The notes: generated by a model from the sequence alone, not told the origin. 64,000 nucleotides of DNA from Novosphingobium capsulatum NBRC 12533 (GCF_001598375.1 NZ_BCYV01000005.1:372001-436000); one strand, 5' to 3'. Counted from the stretch's first letter, positions 1-9,419 are shown. Numbers and translations: made by a program.

Positions 1-1482
1 GACGGGGTGACGCAGGGCCAGGATTCGATGGAACTGTCGCTGTTCAGCCGCGACACCATCGCGATGAGCACCGCGGTGGGGCTGTCGCACGGCATGTTCG
101 AGGCGGCGCTGTTCCTGGGCATCTGCGACAAGATCGTGCCTGGCCTGATCATCGGCGGCCTGCGCTTTGGCCATCTGCCCACGATCCTGGTCCCGTCGGG
201 CCCGATGCCCACGGGCCTGGCCAACAAGGAAAAGGTGCGCATTCGTCAGCTCTATGCCGAAGGCAAGGTTGGCCGCGACGAACTGCTCGAATCCGAAAGC
301 GCAAGCTATCACTCGGCCGGCACCTGCACGTTCTATGGCACGGCCAATTCCAACCAGATGATGATGGAAATGATGGGCCTGCACATGCCCGGTTCCAGCT
401 TCGTCCTGCCCGGCACCAAGCTGCGCCAGGAATTGACCCGCGCCGCCGTGCACCGCGCCGCGCAGATCAGCTGGGATGGCGATGACTATCGCCCGCTGGG
501 CCATTGCGTGGATGAGAAGGCCATCGTCAATGCGGTGGTCGGCCTGCTCGCCACGGGTGGTTCGACCAATCACGTCATCCACATTCCGGCCATGGCGCGC
601 GCCGCTGGTGTGCAGATCGATTGGGACGACATGGACGAGCTGTCGCGCGTGGTGCCGCTGATCGCCAGCGTCTATCCCAATGGTGCGGGCGACGTGAACT
701 ATTTCCATGCCGCCGGTGGCATGCCCTATGTCATCCGCGAACTGCTCGACAACGGACTGGCCCATGCCGACATCCGCACTGTCTATGGCGCTTCGCTGGC
801 CGATGGCGCGCAGGAACCGGTCATGGATGGCGACACGCTCACGTGGAACCCCGCCCCGGTGAAAAGCGGGGATGACAGCATACTGCGCCCGGTCACCGCG
901 CCGTTCCAGCCCGAAGGCGGCCTGCGCCTGCTGCAGGGGAACCTGGGCCGTGGCACGATCAAGGTCAGCGCGGTGGATGCATCGCGCTGGACGATCGAGG
1001 CGCCCGCGCGCGTCTTTGCCGATCAGAACGACGTGCTCAAGGCGTTCAAGGCCGGCGAACTCGAACGCGATGTGATCGTCGTCGTGCGCTTCCAGGGCCC
1101 GGCCGCCAATGGCATGCCCGAACTGCACAAGCTGACGCCGCCGCTCGGCGTGTTGCAGGATCGCGGTTTCCGCGTGGCATTGGTCACCGATGGGCGCATG
1201 TCTGGCGCATCGGGCAAGGTGCCAGCGGCAATCCACGTCTCGCCCGAAGCCAAGCTGGGCGGCCCGCTCGCCAAGCTGCGCGATGGCGATATCGTGCGCG
1301 TCTGCGCGCAGACCGGCGAACTGGTGGCGCTGGTCGATGCTGATGAATGGGCTGCGCGTGAAGACGTGGTTGCCCCGCCCGAGGCGATGGGCGTGGGCCG
1401 CGAGCTGTTTGCCCTGATGCGCCACTATTCCGATCCGGCCGAGCGCGGTGGATCGGCCATGTTGGCCGCAGCAGGCCTGTAA
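1..1482 (+). CDS. edd: 6-phosphogluconate dehydratase, 3' part
   Basis: Entner-Doudoroff enzyme that dehydrates 6-phosphogluconate to 2-keto-3-deoxy-6-phosphogluconate. The open frame enters from the left edge (frame 1), so the N-terminus, including the first cluster cysteine, is outside the window. About 494 of the roughly 605 residues usual for Edd are present. The visible part carries the IlvD/Edd family signatures [26 protein letters not shown] and [10 protein letters not shown], and near the C-terminus the [21 protein letters not shown] block. The family uses a [4Fe-4S] cluster, and the two visible Cys in LGICDK and AGTCTF fit as ligands. Phosphogluconate preference over dihydroxy-acid dehydratase is supported by the adjacent glk, 27 bp downstream. 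The frame is intact to TAA. Confidence 0.93.
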   Translation, partial: DGVTQGQDSMELSLFSRDTIAMSTAVGLSHGMFEAALFLGICDKIVPGLIIGGLRFGHLPTILVPSGPMPTGLANKEKVRIRQLYAEGKVGRDELLESESASYHSAGTCTFYGTANSNQMMMEMMGLHMPGSSFVLPGTKLRQELTRAAVHRAAQISWDGDDYRPLGHCVDEKAIVNAVVGLLATGGSTNHVIHIPAMARAAGVQIDWDDMDELSRVVPLIASVYPNGAGDVNYFHAAGGMPYVIRELLDNGLAHADIRTVYGASLADGAQEPVMDGDTLTWNPAPVKSGDDSILRPVTAPFQPEGGLRLLQGNLGRGTIKVSAVDASRWTIEAPARVFADQNDVLKAFKAGELERDVIVVVRFQGPAANGMPELHKLTPPLGVLQDRGFRVALVTDGRMSGASGKVPAAIHVSPEAKLGGPLAKLRDGDIVRVCAQTGELVALVDADEWAAREDVVAPPEAMGVGRELFALMRHYSDPAERGGSAMLAAAGL

Positions 1483-1509
1483 CGTCCGGCATTCGGGGGA
1501 GAGGATATC

Positions 1510-2478
1510 ATGGAACTCGTAGCCGTAGACATCGGCGGTACGCACGCGCGCTTTGCCTTGGCCACTGTGGAAGGTGGCCGGGTTACCCACCTGGGCGAGG
1601 CCGTCACACTCAAGACGGCCGAACATGCCAGCTTCCAGCTGGCGTGGGAGGAATTCGCCCGGCAGAACGGTGGCGTGGTGCCCAAGGCCTGCGCCATAGC
1701 CGTGGCGGGGCCGGTGGGTGGTGAGGTGATCAAGTTCACCAATAACCCGTGGATCATCCGCCCGGCGCTGATCCCGGAAAAGCTGGGCGCCGAACGCTAT
1801 GTCGTGGTCAACGATTTCGCCGCCGTCGCCCATGCCGTGGCCCAGGCCGGCGAAGAACACTTCATCCATCTGTCTGGCCCCGATGTGTCGCTGCCCGATC
1901 ATGGCGTATTCAGCGTCGTCGGGCCGGGCACCGGGCTGGGCGTGGCCCAGTTGTGGCGCCATGCGCATGGCTATCATGTGCAGCCCACCGAAGGCGGACA
2001 TATCGATTATGCCCCGCTTGACGGGATAGAGGACGCGGTGCTCGCCCGCCTGCGCAAGCGTCATCGCCGCGTGTCGGTAGAGCGCGTGGTGGCCGGGCCT
2101 GGCATCGTCGATATCTATGAAACGCTGGCGCTGATCGAGGGCGCGCCGTTCATCCCGCGTGACGACAAGGCGATCTGGACGCTGGGCAGCAGCGGCGAAG
2201 ACAGCCTGGCCGCCGCCGCGATCGACCGCTTCTGCCTGAGCCTGGGCAGCGTAGCGGGCGACCTGGCGCTGGCCCATGGTGCCTCGGCCGTGGTCATGGC
2301 CGGCGGGCTGGGCCTGCGCATCAAGGATTGCCTGGTGCGTTCGGGCTTTGCCGAGCGGTTCCGCGCCAAGGGACGGTTCGAGCAGATCATGGCGCAGATG
2401 CCGGTCAAGCTGATCACCCATCCGCAGCCCGGTCTGTTTGGCGCAGCTGCCGCCTTTGCCCAGGCCAACAAGGACTGA
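1510..2478 (+). CDS. glk: glucokinase
   Basis: Cytoplasmic ATP-dependent glucokinase of the bacterial Glk family (322 aa, usual length), supplying glucose-6-phosphate to the Entner-Doudoroff route. The N-terminal phosphate loop DIGGTHARFA is at residues 8-17, a second glycine-rich loop GPGTGLGVAQL lies near residue 138, and PTEGGHIDYAP near 158 is the conserved sugar-site block. The start ATG has a GGGGGAGAGG ribosome site about 5 bases upstream. It follows edd by 27 bp on the same strand, matching the edd-glk arrangement common in alphaproteobacteria; co-transcription is inferred. Confidence 0.93.
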   Translation: MELVAVDIGGTHARFALATVEGGRVTHLGEAVTLKTAEHASFQLAWEEFARQNGGVVPKACAIAVAGPVGGEVIKFTNNPWIIRPALIPEKLGAERYVVVNDFAAVAHAVAQAGEEHFIHLSGPDVSLPDHGVFSVVGPGTGLGVAQLWRHAHGYHVQPTEGGHIDYAPLDGIEDAVLARLRKRHRRVSVERVVAGPGIVDIYETLALIEGAPFIPRDDKAIWTLGSSGEDSLAAAAIDRFCLSLGSVAGDLALAHGASAVVMAGGLGLRIKDCLVRSGFAERFRAKGRFEQIMAQMPVKLITHPQPGLFGAAAAFAQANKD

Positions 2479-2486
2479 TCGAGCCA

Positions 2487-2516
2487 CCGGCCGCCTTGCA
2501 CATGCGGGGCGGCCGG
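2487..2516 (+). terminator. hairpin between glk and csaA
   Basis: A 9-bp perfect stem (CCGGCCGCC / GGCGGCCGG) with a 12-base loop lies in the 52-bp gap after glk. No U-tract follows, so it may be a weak terminator or an mRNA 3' stabiliser. Confidence 0.35.
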
Positions 2517-2530
2517 GGCACAATTGGCCC

Positions 2531-2902
2531 ATGCATGTTATTCACGATCCCGCCAGCGAGCCCGAAGAAACCATTGCCTTCAGCGATTTCCTGAAAGTGG
2601 ACATTCGCATCGGCACCGTGCTTTCCGCTGAAGACCTGGTTGGCGCGCGCAAACCATCGATCAAGCTGGTGATCGATTTTGGCCCTGGCGTGGGCCATAA
2701 GAAAAGCTGCGCGCAAGTGGCCGCGCTGTATGATCCGGCCAGCCTGATCGGCCGCCAGGTCGCCGCCGTGGTCAACTTCCCGCCGCGCCAGGTGGGCAAG
2801 GCCATTTCCGAAGTGCTCACGCTCGGCTTCGCCGATCCCGAAGGCCGCGTGGTGCTCGCAAGTCCCGAACGCCCCGTGCCCAACGGCGCCCGCCTGCTAT
2901 GA
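2531..2902 (+). CDS. csaA: CsaA-type tRNA-binding-domain protein
   Basis: A 123-residue protein made almost entirely of one tRNA-binding OB-fold domain (tRNA_bind family, as in the C-terminus of bacterial MetRS and in Trbp111). FLKVDIRIGTVLSAEDL opens the domain and VVNFPPRQVGKAISEVLTLGF is the diagnostic CsaA segment. Bacillus CsaA was described as a chaperone-like protein with secretion-related activity, and a tRNA role is also possible. I chose the ATG at 2531 because conserved sequence begins shortly after it; an open frame upstream (from 2438) overlaps the glk end and has no conserved sequence. Its stop overlaps the next start (ATGA, 2899-2902), indicating translational coupling. Confidence 0.85.
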   Translation: MHVIHDPASEPEETIAFSDFLKVDIRIGTVLSAEDLVGARKPSIKLVIDFGPGVGHKKSCAQVAALYDPASLIGRQVAAVVNFPPRQVGKAISEVLTLGFADPEGRVVLASPERPVPNGARLL

Positions 2903-3348
2903 CCGCGCCCACGATCTGGACCATTGGCTACGAGCAGGCGACGCTCGATGCCGTGATCGGCACGCTCAAAGCCGCCGGCGTCGACGTGCTTGCCGACGTG
3001 CGCGCCCTGCCGCTGTCGCGCCGGCCCGGCTTTTCCAAGACCGCGCTGGCCGGAGCGCTGGCCCAGGCCGGCATCCAGTATGTGCATTTCAAGGCGTTGG
3101 GCACGCCTGCGGACGGCCGCGCCGCCGCACGCGCGCATGATCACGCGGCGCTGGAACGCATCTATGCCGGCCAACTCGAACTGCCCGAGGCGATGGCTGC
3201 TGGGGCGCACCTGCATGCCCTGGCCACGGAAAAGCGCGTTGCCCTGTTATGCTATGAACGCGCCGCGCACGAATGCCACCGCACTTTGCTGCGCGAAGCG
3301 ATGCTGCCAGAGTTTGCCGCGGTCGATCTGGTGCCGGACGTAGTCTGA
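2899..3348 (+). CDS. DUF488 family protein
   Basis: A 149-residue protein of the DUF488 family. IWTIGYEQATLD at the N-terminus and LLCYERAAHECHRTLL near residues 116-131 are the family hallmarks, the latter resembling a Cys/His metal or thiol site. Biochemical function is not established. The ATG overlaps the csaA stop by 4 bp, so the two are probably translated together. The gene is followed by a large palindromic repeat and meets aroB end to end. Confidence 0.85.
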   Translation: MTAPTIWTIGYEQATLDAVIGTLKAAGVDVLADVRALPLSRRPGFSKTALAGALAQAGIQYVHFKALGTPADGRAAARAHDHAALERIYAGQLELPEAMAAGAHLHALATEKRVALLCYERAAHECHRTLLREAMLPEFAAVDLVPDVV

Positions 3349-3355
3349 GGCATCG

Positions 3356-3463
3356 CCCCTCCACCAGCCTGCGGCTGGTCCCCCTCCCCACAAGTGGGGA
3401 GGACCTTCAAGATCCTCCCCACTTGTGGGGAGGGGGACCGCCGCGTAGCGGTGGTGGAGGGGG
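3356..3463. repeat. palindromic intergenic repeat, family A
   Basis: Two nearly complementary arms of about 50 bp (3356-3403 and 3413-3463) share the core CCCCTCCCCACAAGTGGGGA and are separated by about 9 bp. The arms end in mirrored CCCTCCACCA / GGTGGAGGG. The element fills the gap between the convergent DUF488 gene and aroB, could fold into a long hairpin on either strand, and may end transcription in both directions. It resembles REP/MITE-like elements known from sphingomonads; no second copy was seen in this window. Confidence 0.8.
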
Positions 3464-3466
3464 CGC

Positions 3467-4573
3467 TTAGCGCGCCAGTTCCTCGTCAAGGAACGCTGCC
3501 ACATCCGCCAGGTCCACATCCTTGGCCAGGAACGTCTGCCCCAGCCCACGCATCAGCAGGAAGGGCAGGGTGCCGGCGTCCATCTTCTTGTCGTGGAGCA
3601 TGTGATTCTTGAGCGTCTGCCCGTCGCAATTCATGTCCAGCGCCTTGAGCGAAGCCGGGAGGCCCACGGCAGCGATATGCGCGGCGACGCGCTCGGCATC
3701 CTGGCGGCTCATCAGGCTAAGGCGCGCGGAATAGCGCGCGGCCAGGATCATGCCCAGCGCCACGCCTTCGCCGTGCAGCAGGCGATCGGAAAAGCCGGTC
3801 TGCGCCTCGAGCGCGTGGCCAAACGTGTGCCCCAGGTTGAGCAGGGCGCGCACGCCCGTGGTTTCCTTTTCATCGGCCGCGACGATCCGCGCCTTGGCCG
3901 CCACGCTGCGGGCGATGGCGTGCTCGCGAGCGGCGGGGTCGCCGGCCAGCAGGCGGGCGGCGTTGGCCTCGCACCAGAAGAAGAATTCGGGATCGTCGAT
4001 CAGCCCGTACTTCACCACTTCGGCATAGCCGGCGCGCACATCGCGCAGGGGCAGGGTATCGAGGCTGAGGGGATCGGCCAGCACCAGGCTGGGCTGGTGG
4101 AACGCGCCCACCAGGTTCTTGCCCATGGCGGTGTTGATCGCGGTCTTGCCACCAACGCTGGAATCGACCTGCGCCAGCAGCGTGGTGGGCATCTGGATAA
4201 AGCCGCAGCCGCGCTTGACCATCGAGGCGGCAAAGCCGGTCAGATCGCCGATCACGCCGCCGCCCAGCGCCACCACGTTGTCCTTGCGCTCGATCTCCAG
4301 GCCCAGCAGCCAATCGACCACGCGCACCAGGCTGTCCCAGGATTTGGTCGCCTCTCCGGCCGGCAGCACCAGCCACTGGCTGGCGATGCCCTGCGCGGCA
4401 AAGCTGGCCGTCACCGTCTCGCGCCAGGCGGCGGCGACGTTTTCGTCGGTGATCACCGCGACGCTGTCCTTGCGCACGAACGGGCGGCACAGCGCGCCAG
4501 CGCGGGCGAGGGCGCCTTCTTCGATCACCACGTCATAGGGGGCGCCGGCAATGGCGACGGGGATTACAGCCAT
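3467..4573 (-). CDS. aroB: 3-dehydroquinate synthase
   Basis: Second step of the shikimate pathway: DAHP to 3-dehydroquinate, NAD- and metal-dependent, in the cytoplasm. The 368-aa length is typical. Visible family motifs are ALGGGVIGDLTGFAAS (NAD site, near residue 104), PTTLLAQVDSSVGGKTAIN, the metal-site glutamate in GYAEVVKYGL, LNLGHTFGHALE and HGEGVALGM. The start overlaps the end of aroK by 10 bp, giving an aroK-aroB operon. The stop is only a few bases from the family A palindrome. Confidence 0.95.
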   Translation of the reverse strand: MAVIPVAIAGAPYDVVIEEGALARAGALCRPFVRKDSVAVITDENVAAAWRETVTASFAAQGIASQWLVLPAGEATKSWDSLVRVVDWLLGLEIERKDNVVALGGGVIGDLTGFAASMVKRGCGFIQMPTTLLAQVDSSVGGKTAINTAMGKNLVGAFHQPSLVLADPLSLDTLPLRDVRAGYAEVVKYGLIDDPEFFFWCEANAARLLAGDPAAREHAIARSVAAKARIVAADEKETTGVRALLNLGHTFGHALEAQTGFSDRLLHGEGVALGMILAARYSARLSLMSRQDAERVAAHIAAVGLPASLKALDMNCDGQTLKNHMLHDKKMDAGTLPFLLMRGLGQTFLAKDVDLADVAAFLDEELAR

Positions 4574-5145
4574 GCGTCAATCGCTTTCAGGATGCGGTTT
4601 GCCGTCACGCCGTGGGGCAGGTTGCCGCTGGTGATATGGATTGCCGCCTGCTCATAGGCGGCGCGCCGGTCCTCGCGCAGGCGGGAAAGGATCTCGCGCG
4701 GGTTGCCGCCGCGCAGCAGCGGGCGGTTGTCCTTGCGGCCCACGCGCTCCACCAGCGTGTCGATATCGCTGTCGAGCCAGACCGATACCGCCTTGTCGAG
4801 AATCAGCCGCCGCGTATCGGGATCGACAAAGGCGCCGCCGCCGGTGGCCAGGATCTTGCGCCGCGTTGGCGTGGCGCCGTCGAGCAGGCGGGCGATGACC
4901 CGGCGCTCGCCACTGCGGAAATAGGGTTCGCCATAGGTGGCAAAGATTTCGGGGATCGGCATTTGCGCCGCGCGCTCGATTTCTTCGTCCGCATCCACAA
5001 ATGGCACGTCGAGCAGGCTGGCCAGCTTGCGGCCCACCGTGGTCTTGCCCACGCCCATCATGCCCACCAGCACCACCGGCCGATCGATCCGGCGGCCAAT
5101 GCGGGCGATTTCCGCCATGGATAAGAGGGCGCTTTCGTGGTCCAT
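4564..5145 (-). CDS. aroK: shikimate kinase
   Basis: Phosphorylates shikimate with ATP. The Walker A loop GMMGVGKT is at residues 28-35, and VDADEEIE near residue 50 supplies the substrate- and Mg-contacting aspartates. FRSGERRVI and ATGGGAF are the conserved substrate-binding blocks. At 193 aa it has a short N-terminal extension compared with E. coli AroK. It is the first gene of the aroK-aroB pair and is divergent from the membrane-protein gene starting at 5205, so the 59-bp gap should hold promoters for both directions. Confidence 0.94.
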   Translation of the reverse strand: MDHESALLSMAEIARIGRRIDRPVVLVGMMGVGKTTVGRKLASLLDVPFVDADEEIERAAQMPIPEIFATYGEPYFRSGERRVIARLLDGATPTRRKILATGGGAFVDPDTRRLILDKAVSVWLDSDIDTLVERVGRKDNRPLLRGGNPREILSRLREDRRAAYEQAAIHITSGNLPHGVTANRILKAIDAWL

Positions 5146-5204
5146 TGCCGCGCCGCCTATACTTGCGCTAGGGCCAAGCGCAAGCGCCGTGGCAGCGAGG
5201 CAAC

Positions 5205-5465
5205 GTGAACAATCAGGGTTCGATGCAAAGTGGCAAGGGTGACGGGCGAGGGCCGGAAAATCGGCCGACGCTTTCCGCTGGTGGATTCGAGCCGTTTCAG
5301 GGGCTGCCCTGGCTGGCGATCGGCGGTGGCCTGGTGGCGGCCGTGATCGTGGCTCTGGTTATGCTGGCCTGGATGCTGGGCGGGCCACGCCAGACCGCTT
5401 GGGTGGAACAGCCCGTTGCCGTGCCCAGTAACGCCAGCTCGGCCCATTCGGAAAGCAAGCCATGA
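5205..5465 (+). CDS. small single-pass membrane protein of unknown function
   Basis: An 86-residue protein with a polar Gly/Asn-rich N-terminus, one hydrophobic segment at about residues 35-59 (LPWLAIGGGLVAAVIVALVMLAWML) and a short polar tail. No known domain was recognised. Its stop overlaps the start of the next gene (ATGA, 5462-5465), so the two are almost certainly co-translated and probably work together. Confidence 0.75.
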   Translation: MNNQGSMQSGKGDGRGPENRPTLSAGGFEPFQGLPWLAIGGGLVAAVIVALVMLAWMLGGPRQTAWVEQPVAVPSNASSAHSESKP

Positions 5466-7354
5466 AACCGCGCCTTTTCCGCCATGCCCTGCTCGGCTGC
5501 GTTGCCATTGCCGGGATGACCGGCGCGCTGCTGGCGCAGGAATCGCTGCTGCCGCCCGGTTTTGACAAGCCGGCGGCGCAGCCCGCACGCCCGCAGCCGG
5601 CCAAGGCCAAGCCCGCGGCAGCATCTGGCGCCGCCAAGGCGGCTCCCGCGCCGGCCAAGCCCGCCACAACCCCGGCGGCGCCCGCGGCCGTTGCGTCACC
5701 GGTGATCCAGCCGCTTCCACTGGACGAGAATGCCGATGTGACCGGCAATAGCGGCCCGGCCGATCCGCTCGATTCGATCGATCCCGGCACGCTTGATGCG
5801 CTGATCGCCAAGGCTCAGCCCAAGTACGATATTCCGCCCAGTGCCCAGCGCAGCCTGGCGCGGGTCGGAGTGATCGACCAGATCGATGGCGGGTTTCCGG
5901 CCACGTCCACGCATTATCTCAACGGCCCGTTCGTGGAGCAGTTGCTCAACCACATGCGCGGGCCGATGGTGTCGCGCTGGGGGCATATCCTGGTGCGCCG
6001 CGCGCTGATGAGCCGCATGGATACCCCGGTGGGCATGAACGGCGCCGATTGGGCCGCCCTGCGCGCTGGGCTGCTGCTGCGTATGGGTGAGGCTGATCCC
6101 GCGCGCGCCATGGTGCAGTCGGTCGACAGCGGCTTTTTTACGCCGGGCCTGGAAGACGCCGCGATGGGGGCATTCCTGGCCACGGCCGATCCGGTCGGGC
6201 TGTGCCCGATCACCGCGCTTACCGCCGCAGGGCGGCAGGGCATGCAGTGGGACCTGACCCGCGCGATCTGTTCTGGCTTTACCGGCGATGGGCCGCCGGC
6301 GATGGCGCAGCTTGATCGCCTGATGCGCCGCGGCGGCGCCGACAAGATCGATATCCTGCTGGCGCAGAAGCTGGCCGGCGCCACCTCTGCCACGCGCCGC
6401 GCGGTCAACATCGAATGGAAGGATGTCGATCAACTCACCCCGTGGCGCACCGGCATGGCCTTTGCAGTCGGCATCGAACCGCCGCAGAACCTGCGCGAGC
6501 AGGCCTGGGCCGATTATGCCGTGCTGGCCGTGCGTGCGCCCATGCTGCCGCTGCCGGCACGCTGCGCTGCAGCCGATGTGGCCGCCGGCCGGGGCATCCT
6601 GTCGAGCGCGGCGATGGTTGATCTTTATAGCCAGCTTGCCGAAATCAACGCCCAGGACGGGGCCGACCAGGACAAAACCTGGGGCCCGCTGGCCGACAAG
6701 CTGCGCACCGCCTATACCGCGCCCGAGGCCGCAGACCGCTTGGCCGCGATCAAGGCGCTGTGGGGTTCGGCCGACAATCCCGATCGGGCCTATTCGCGCC
6801 TGGTGCTCACGGCCTATGCCGCCGCGCGCATGCTGCCCAGCCCCGATCTGGCAGGCGATGCCGGGGGCCTGATTGCCTCGATGTTGACCGCTGGCCTCGA
6901 TGCCAATGCCGCGCGGTGGAGCGGTGTCGTCGCCATGGGCAGCGAGCCCTGGGGCCTTATCGCCCTGTCCGCCCCGGCCAAAAGCACGGCGATCGGCAAC
7001 GCCGCGCTGGAATCCTTCCAGAGCGGCGATGACAGCAGCGGCGCGCTGCGTTCGCAGTTCCTGCTGGCCGGGCTGATGGGCCTGGGTCGCGTGGATGATG
7101 CCACGGCCAATGCCTTTGCCGGCAAGCTCAAGATCAACATGGGTCGGCAAACGCGCTGGACCCGCGCCATCGATGATGCTGCCCAATCCGACAATCCCGC
7201 GCTGGTCGCGCTGCTTGCCGGCTTTGGCATGCAGGCGCAAAGCTGGGACAAGATGACGGCGGTGCATCTTTATCACATCGTTTCGGCGCTGCGCCGCGTT
7301 GGCCTGGATGGCGAGGCGCGGATGATCGCCGCCGAAGCGGTGGCGCGGGTGTGA
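5462..7354 (+). CDS. exported alpha-helical protein of unknown function
   Basis: A 630-residue protein. An N-terminal signal peptide (basic start MKPRLFRH, hydrophobic core, possible cut after GALLA near residue 25) is followed by an Ala/Pro/Lys-rich linker to about residue 85. The rest is a long, mostly alpha-helical region rich in Ala, Leu and Arg, without recognisable catalytic motifs. It may be a helical-repeat scaffold in the periplasm. Start and the preceding membrane gene overlap by 4 bp; xerD follows after 10 bp, so the three may form one transcript. I do not recognise a family. Confidence 0.75.
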   Translation: MKPRLFRHALLGCVAIAGMTGALLAQESLLPPGFDKPAAQPARPQPAKAKPAAASGAAKAAPAPAKPATTPAAPAAVASPVIQPLPLDENADVTGNSGPADPLDSIDPGTLDALIAKAQPKYDIPPSAQRSLARVGVIDQIDGGFPATSTHYLNGPFVEQLLNHMRGPMVSRWGHILVRRALMSRMDTPVGMNGADWAALRAGLLLRMGEADPARAMVQSVDSGFFTPGLEDAAMGAFLATADPVGLCPITALTAAGRQGMQWDLTRAICSGFTGDGPPAMAQLDRLMRRGGADKIDILLAQKLAGATSATRRAVNIEWKDVDQLTPWRTGMAFAVGIEPPQNLREQAWADYAVLAVRAPMLPLPARCAAADVAAGRGILSSAAMVDLYSQLAEINAQDGADQDKTWGPLADKLRTAYTAPEAADRLAAIKALWGSADNPDRAYSRLVLTAYAAARMLPSPDLAGDAGGLIASMLTAGLDANAARWSGVVAMGSEPWGLIALSAPAKSTAIGNAALESFQSGDDSSGALRSQFLLAGLMGLGRVDDATANAFAGKLKINMGRQTRWTRAIDDAAQSDNPALVALLAGFGMQAQSWDKMTAVHLYHIVSALRRVGLDGEARMIAAEAVARV

Positions 7355-7364
7355 AGGCGCGGTT

Positions 7365-8258
7365 GTGACCAGGCGCGGCGCCGGCCCGGCCTCTCCGGCG
7401 GTGGCGGCGTTCCTGGCGATGATGGCCGCCGAACGGGGCGCGGCGGCCAATACCCTGGCCGCCTATGCGCGCGATCTTGCCGGCGCCGAAAGCGTGGTCG
7501 GCAATCTGGTTACTGCTGATGTCGAGGCGCTGACCGGCCTGGCGCAAACCTGGGCCGAACTTGCCCCGGCCAGCCAGGCACGCAAGATTTCGGCGCTGCG
7601 CCAGTTCATGGCCTTTGCCCAGGACGAAGGCCTGCGGGCCGATGATCCCAGCACCGCGCTGGTGCGGCCACGCGCCCGGCGGCCGCTTCCGCGCCTGCTC
7701 GATCATGCGGAAATCGCGCGTTTCCTGGAAACGGCAGAAGCCGATGCGGCCGCCGGCACGCCCGAGGGCGTGCGGCTGCTGGCCCTGGTCGAACTGCTCT
7801 ATGGTTCGGGCCTGCGCGCGACGGAGCTGGTCTCGCTGCCGCTGGCGGCGCTGCCGCGCGACGTGCCGTTCCTGGCGATCACCGGCAAAGGTGGGCAGCA
7901 GCGCCTGGTGCCGGTGTCCACCCGGGCGCTGGCGGCGTTGCGGCGCTGGCTGGCGGTGCGGCCGGGTGGTTCGCGCCACCTCTTTCCCTCGCCGCGTGGC
8001 GGGCACCTGACGCGCGTTCGTCTGTTCCAACTGGTGCGCGATCTGGCCTTGCGCGCCGGAATCGATCCGGAGAAGGTCAGCCCGCACGTGCTGCGCCATG
8101 CCTTTGCCACCCATCTGCTGGAGGGCGGGGCAGACCTGCGCGTGTTGCAGACCCTGTTGGGCCACGCCGATATTGCCACCACCGAAATCTATACCCACGT
8201 GGATTCGGCCCGCCTGGTGGCGCTGGTGAACGAGAAGCACCCGCTCAGGCACCTTTGA
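7365..8258 (+). CDS. xerD: tyrosine recombinase XerD
   Basis: Site-specific recombinase that with XerC resolves chromosome dimers at dif. The 297-aa length fits XerC/D. The N-terminal SAM-like core-binding domain ([18 protein letters not shown]) precedes the catalytic domain with Arg in GSGLRATEL, Lys in ITGKGGQQR, the [12 protein letters not shown] box and the nucleophile Tyr in EIYTHV. Assignment to XerD rather than XerC rests on overall pattern and is not certain. The proposed start is GTG at 7365. No integron or phage genes surround it, so a housekeeping role is likely. Confidence 0.88.
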   Translation: MTRRGAGPASPAVAAFLAMMAAERGAAANTLAAYARDLAGAESVVGNLVTADVEALTGLAQTWAELAPASQARKISALRQFMAFAQDEGLRADDPSTALVRPRARRPLPRLLDHAEIARFLETAEADAAAGTPEGVRLLALVELLYGSGLRATELVSLPLAALPRDVPFLAITGKGGQQRLVPVSTRALAALRRWLAVRPGGSRHLFPSPRGGHLTRVRLFQLVRDLALRAGIDPEKVSPHVLRHAFATHLLEGGADLRVLQTLLGHADIATTEIYTHVDSARLVALVNEKHPLRHL

Positions 8259-8307
8259 CCATGCGCGACCATTGACCAAACGGCCGCGTGTCCCTAGCGC
8301 AGGCGCC

Positions 8308-9255
8308 ATGATTTCGTACCTCGAATTCGAAAAACCCGTCGCCGCCCTGGAAGCCCGCATCGCCGAACTGCGCGATACGGCTGCCGCCAGCGGTGAGCTG
8401 GATATCGCCGCCGAGATCCGTCGTCTTGAGACCAAGTCGGCCGAGCTTCTGGCCAACACCTATCGTGCGCTCTCGCCCTGGCAAAAGACCCAGGTGGCCC
8501 GCCATCCGGCGCGGCCGCACTTCCGCGACTATGTCGAGCGGATGTTCACCGGGTTCATGCCGCTGGGTGGGGATCGCCTCTATGGCGAGGATCAGGCGAT
8601 CGTCGGCGGCTTTGCCCGTTTGGGCAATCGCCGCGTGATGCTGATCGGCCATGAAAAGGGCCACGATACGCAAAGCCGCATTCGCCACAATTTCGGCATG
8701 GGCAAGCCCGAAGGCTATCGCAAGGCGGTCCGCCTGATGGAAATGGCCAGCCGATTCGGCCTGCCGGTGGTCACCCTGGTCGATACCTCGGGCGCGTTTC
8801 CGGGTGTCGAGGCTGAGGAACGCGGCCAGGCCGAGGCGATTGCCCGCTCCACCGAAGCCTGCCTGGCGCTGGGCGTGCCGATGGTCGCCACGATCGTGGG
8901 CGAGGGCGGCTCGGGCGGGGCCGTGGCACTTGCCAGTGCCGAGCGCGTGCTGATGCTCGAACACGCGGTCTATTCGGTGATTTCGCCCGAAGGCTGCGCC
9001 TCGATCCTGTGGCGCACGGCTGAAAAGGCACCCGAGGCGGCCGAGGCCATGAAAGTGACGGCGCAGGATCTGCTCTCGCTGGGCGTGATTGATCGCATTG
9101 TGCCCGAACCGGTGGGCGGCGCGCATCGCGATCCGGCCGCCACCTGCACCGCACTCGCCGCCGCGATCGGTGAGGAACTCGATCACCTGGCCGGCAAGAA
9201 CGCCGATGCCCTGCGCGCCCTGCGTGCCGAACGGTTCCTGCGCATCGGCGCCTGA
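8308..9255 (+). CDS. accA: acetyl-CoA carboxylase carboxyltransferase subunit alpha
   Basis: Alpha subunit of the carboxyltransferase that, with AccD, makes malonyl-CoA for fatty acid synthesis. The protein is 315 aa from ATG 8308, matching E. coli AccA (319 aa); [17 protein letters not shown] is the standard N-terminus, so the in-frame TTG at 8272 is rejected. [29 protein letters not shown] and the glycine-rich [12 protein letters not shown] (near residue 198) are typical. A strong terminator follows directly. Confidence 0.95.
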   Translation: MISYLEFEKPVAALEARIAELRDTAAASGELDIAAEIRRLETKSAELLANTYRALSPWQKTQVARHPARPHFRDYVERMFTGFMPLGGDRLYGEDQAIVGGFARLGNRRVMLIGHEKGHDTQSRIRHNFGMGKPEGYRKAVRLMEMASRFGLPVVTLVDTSGAFPGVEAEERGQAEAIARSTEACLALGVPMVATIVGEGGSGGAVALASAERVLMLEHAVYSVISPEGCASILWRTAEKAPEAAEAMKVTAQDLLSLGVIDRIVPEPVGGAHRDPAATCTALAAAIGEELDHLAGKNADALRALRAERFLRIGA

Positions 9256-9274
9256 TCCGCACAAGCCAGACATG

Positions 9275-9309
9275 AAAAGGCCGCCGGCATGATGCCTGGC
9301 GGCCTTTTT
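9275..9309 (+). terminator. rho-independent terminator of accA
   Basis: The hairpin AAAAGGCCGCC ... GGCGGCCTTTTT, with a further pairing GGCAT/ATGCC inside the loop, is followed by a T-run. It lies 20 bp after the accA stop. Confidence 0.9.
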
Positions 9310-9335
9310 CGTGCCGGCCGTCTGGTGCTGCTGAC

Positions 9336-9410
9336 AGAAAAGGGGCGGAAAAAGGCCCCCGCCTTCTTCCGCCCCTTCCTGTTGCTCACCCGGCGTGTTT
9401 CGCCGGGCGA
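9336..9410 (-). terminator. terminator hairpins for the flp pilin gene
   Basis: Read on the minus strand, two hairpins follow the pilin stop. The first is GCCCGGCG/CGCCGGGT (about 9388-9408). The second pairs AAGGGGCGGA with TCCGCCCCTT (about 9339-9379) and is followed by a short T-run. The second looks like an intrinsic terminator. Confidence 0.65.
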
Positions 9411-9419
9411 CGGCGCCTC

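Noticed and set aside
5696..7450. 584-codon minus-strand frame opposite the exported helical protein
   Set aside because: This was considered because the plus-strand protein has no known family. The plus-strand frame has a signal peptide and coupled start; the minus frame is low-complexity His/Arg/Gln with no such features.
7365..8258. xerD as an integron or phage integrase marking a mobile element
   Set aside because: No attachment-site repeats, phage genes or cassette array are nearby, and the length and context fit chromosomal XerC/D.
8272..8307. TTG start for accA 12 codons upstream
   Set aside because: AccA homology begins at [10 protein letters not shown] (ATG 8308), which gives the standard length.
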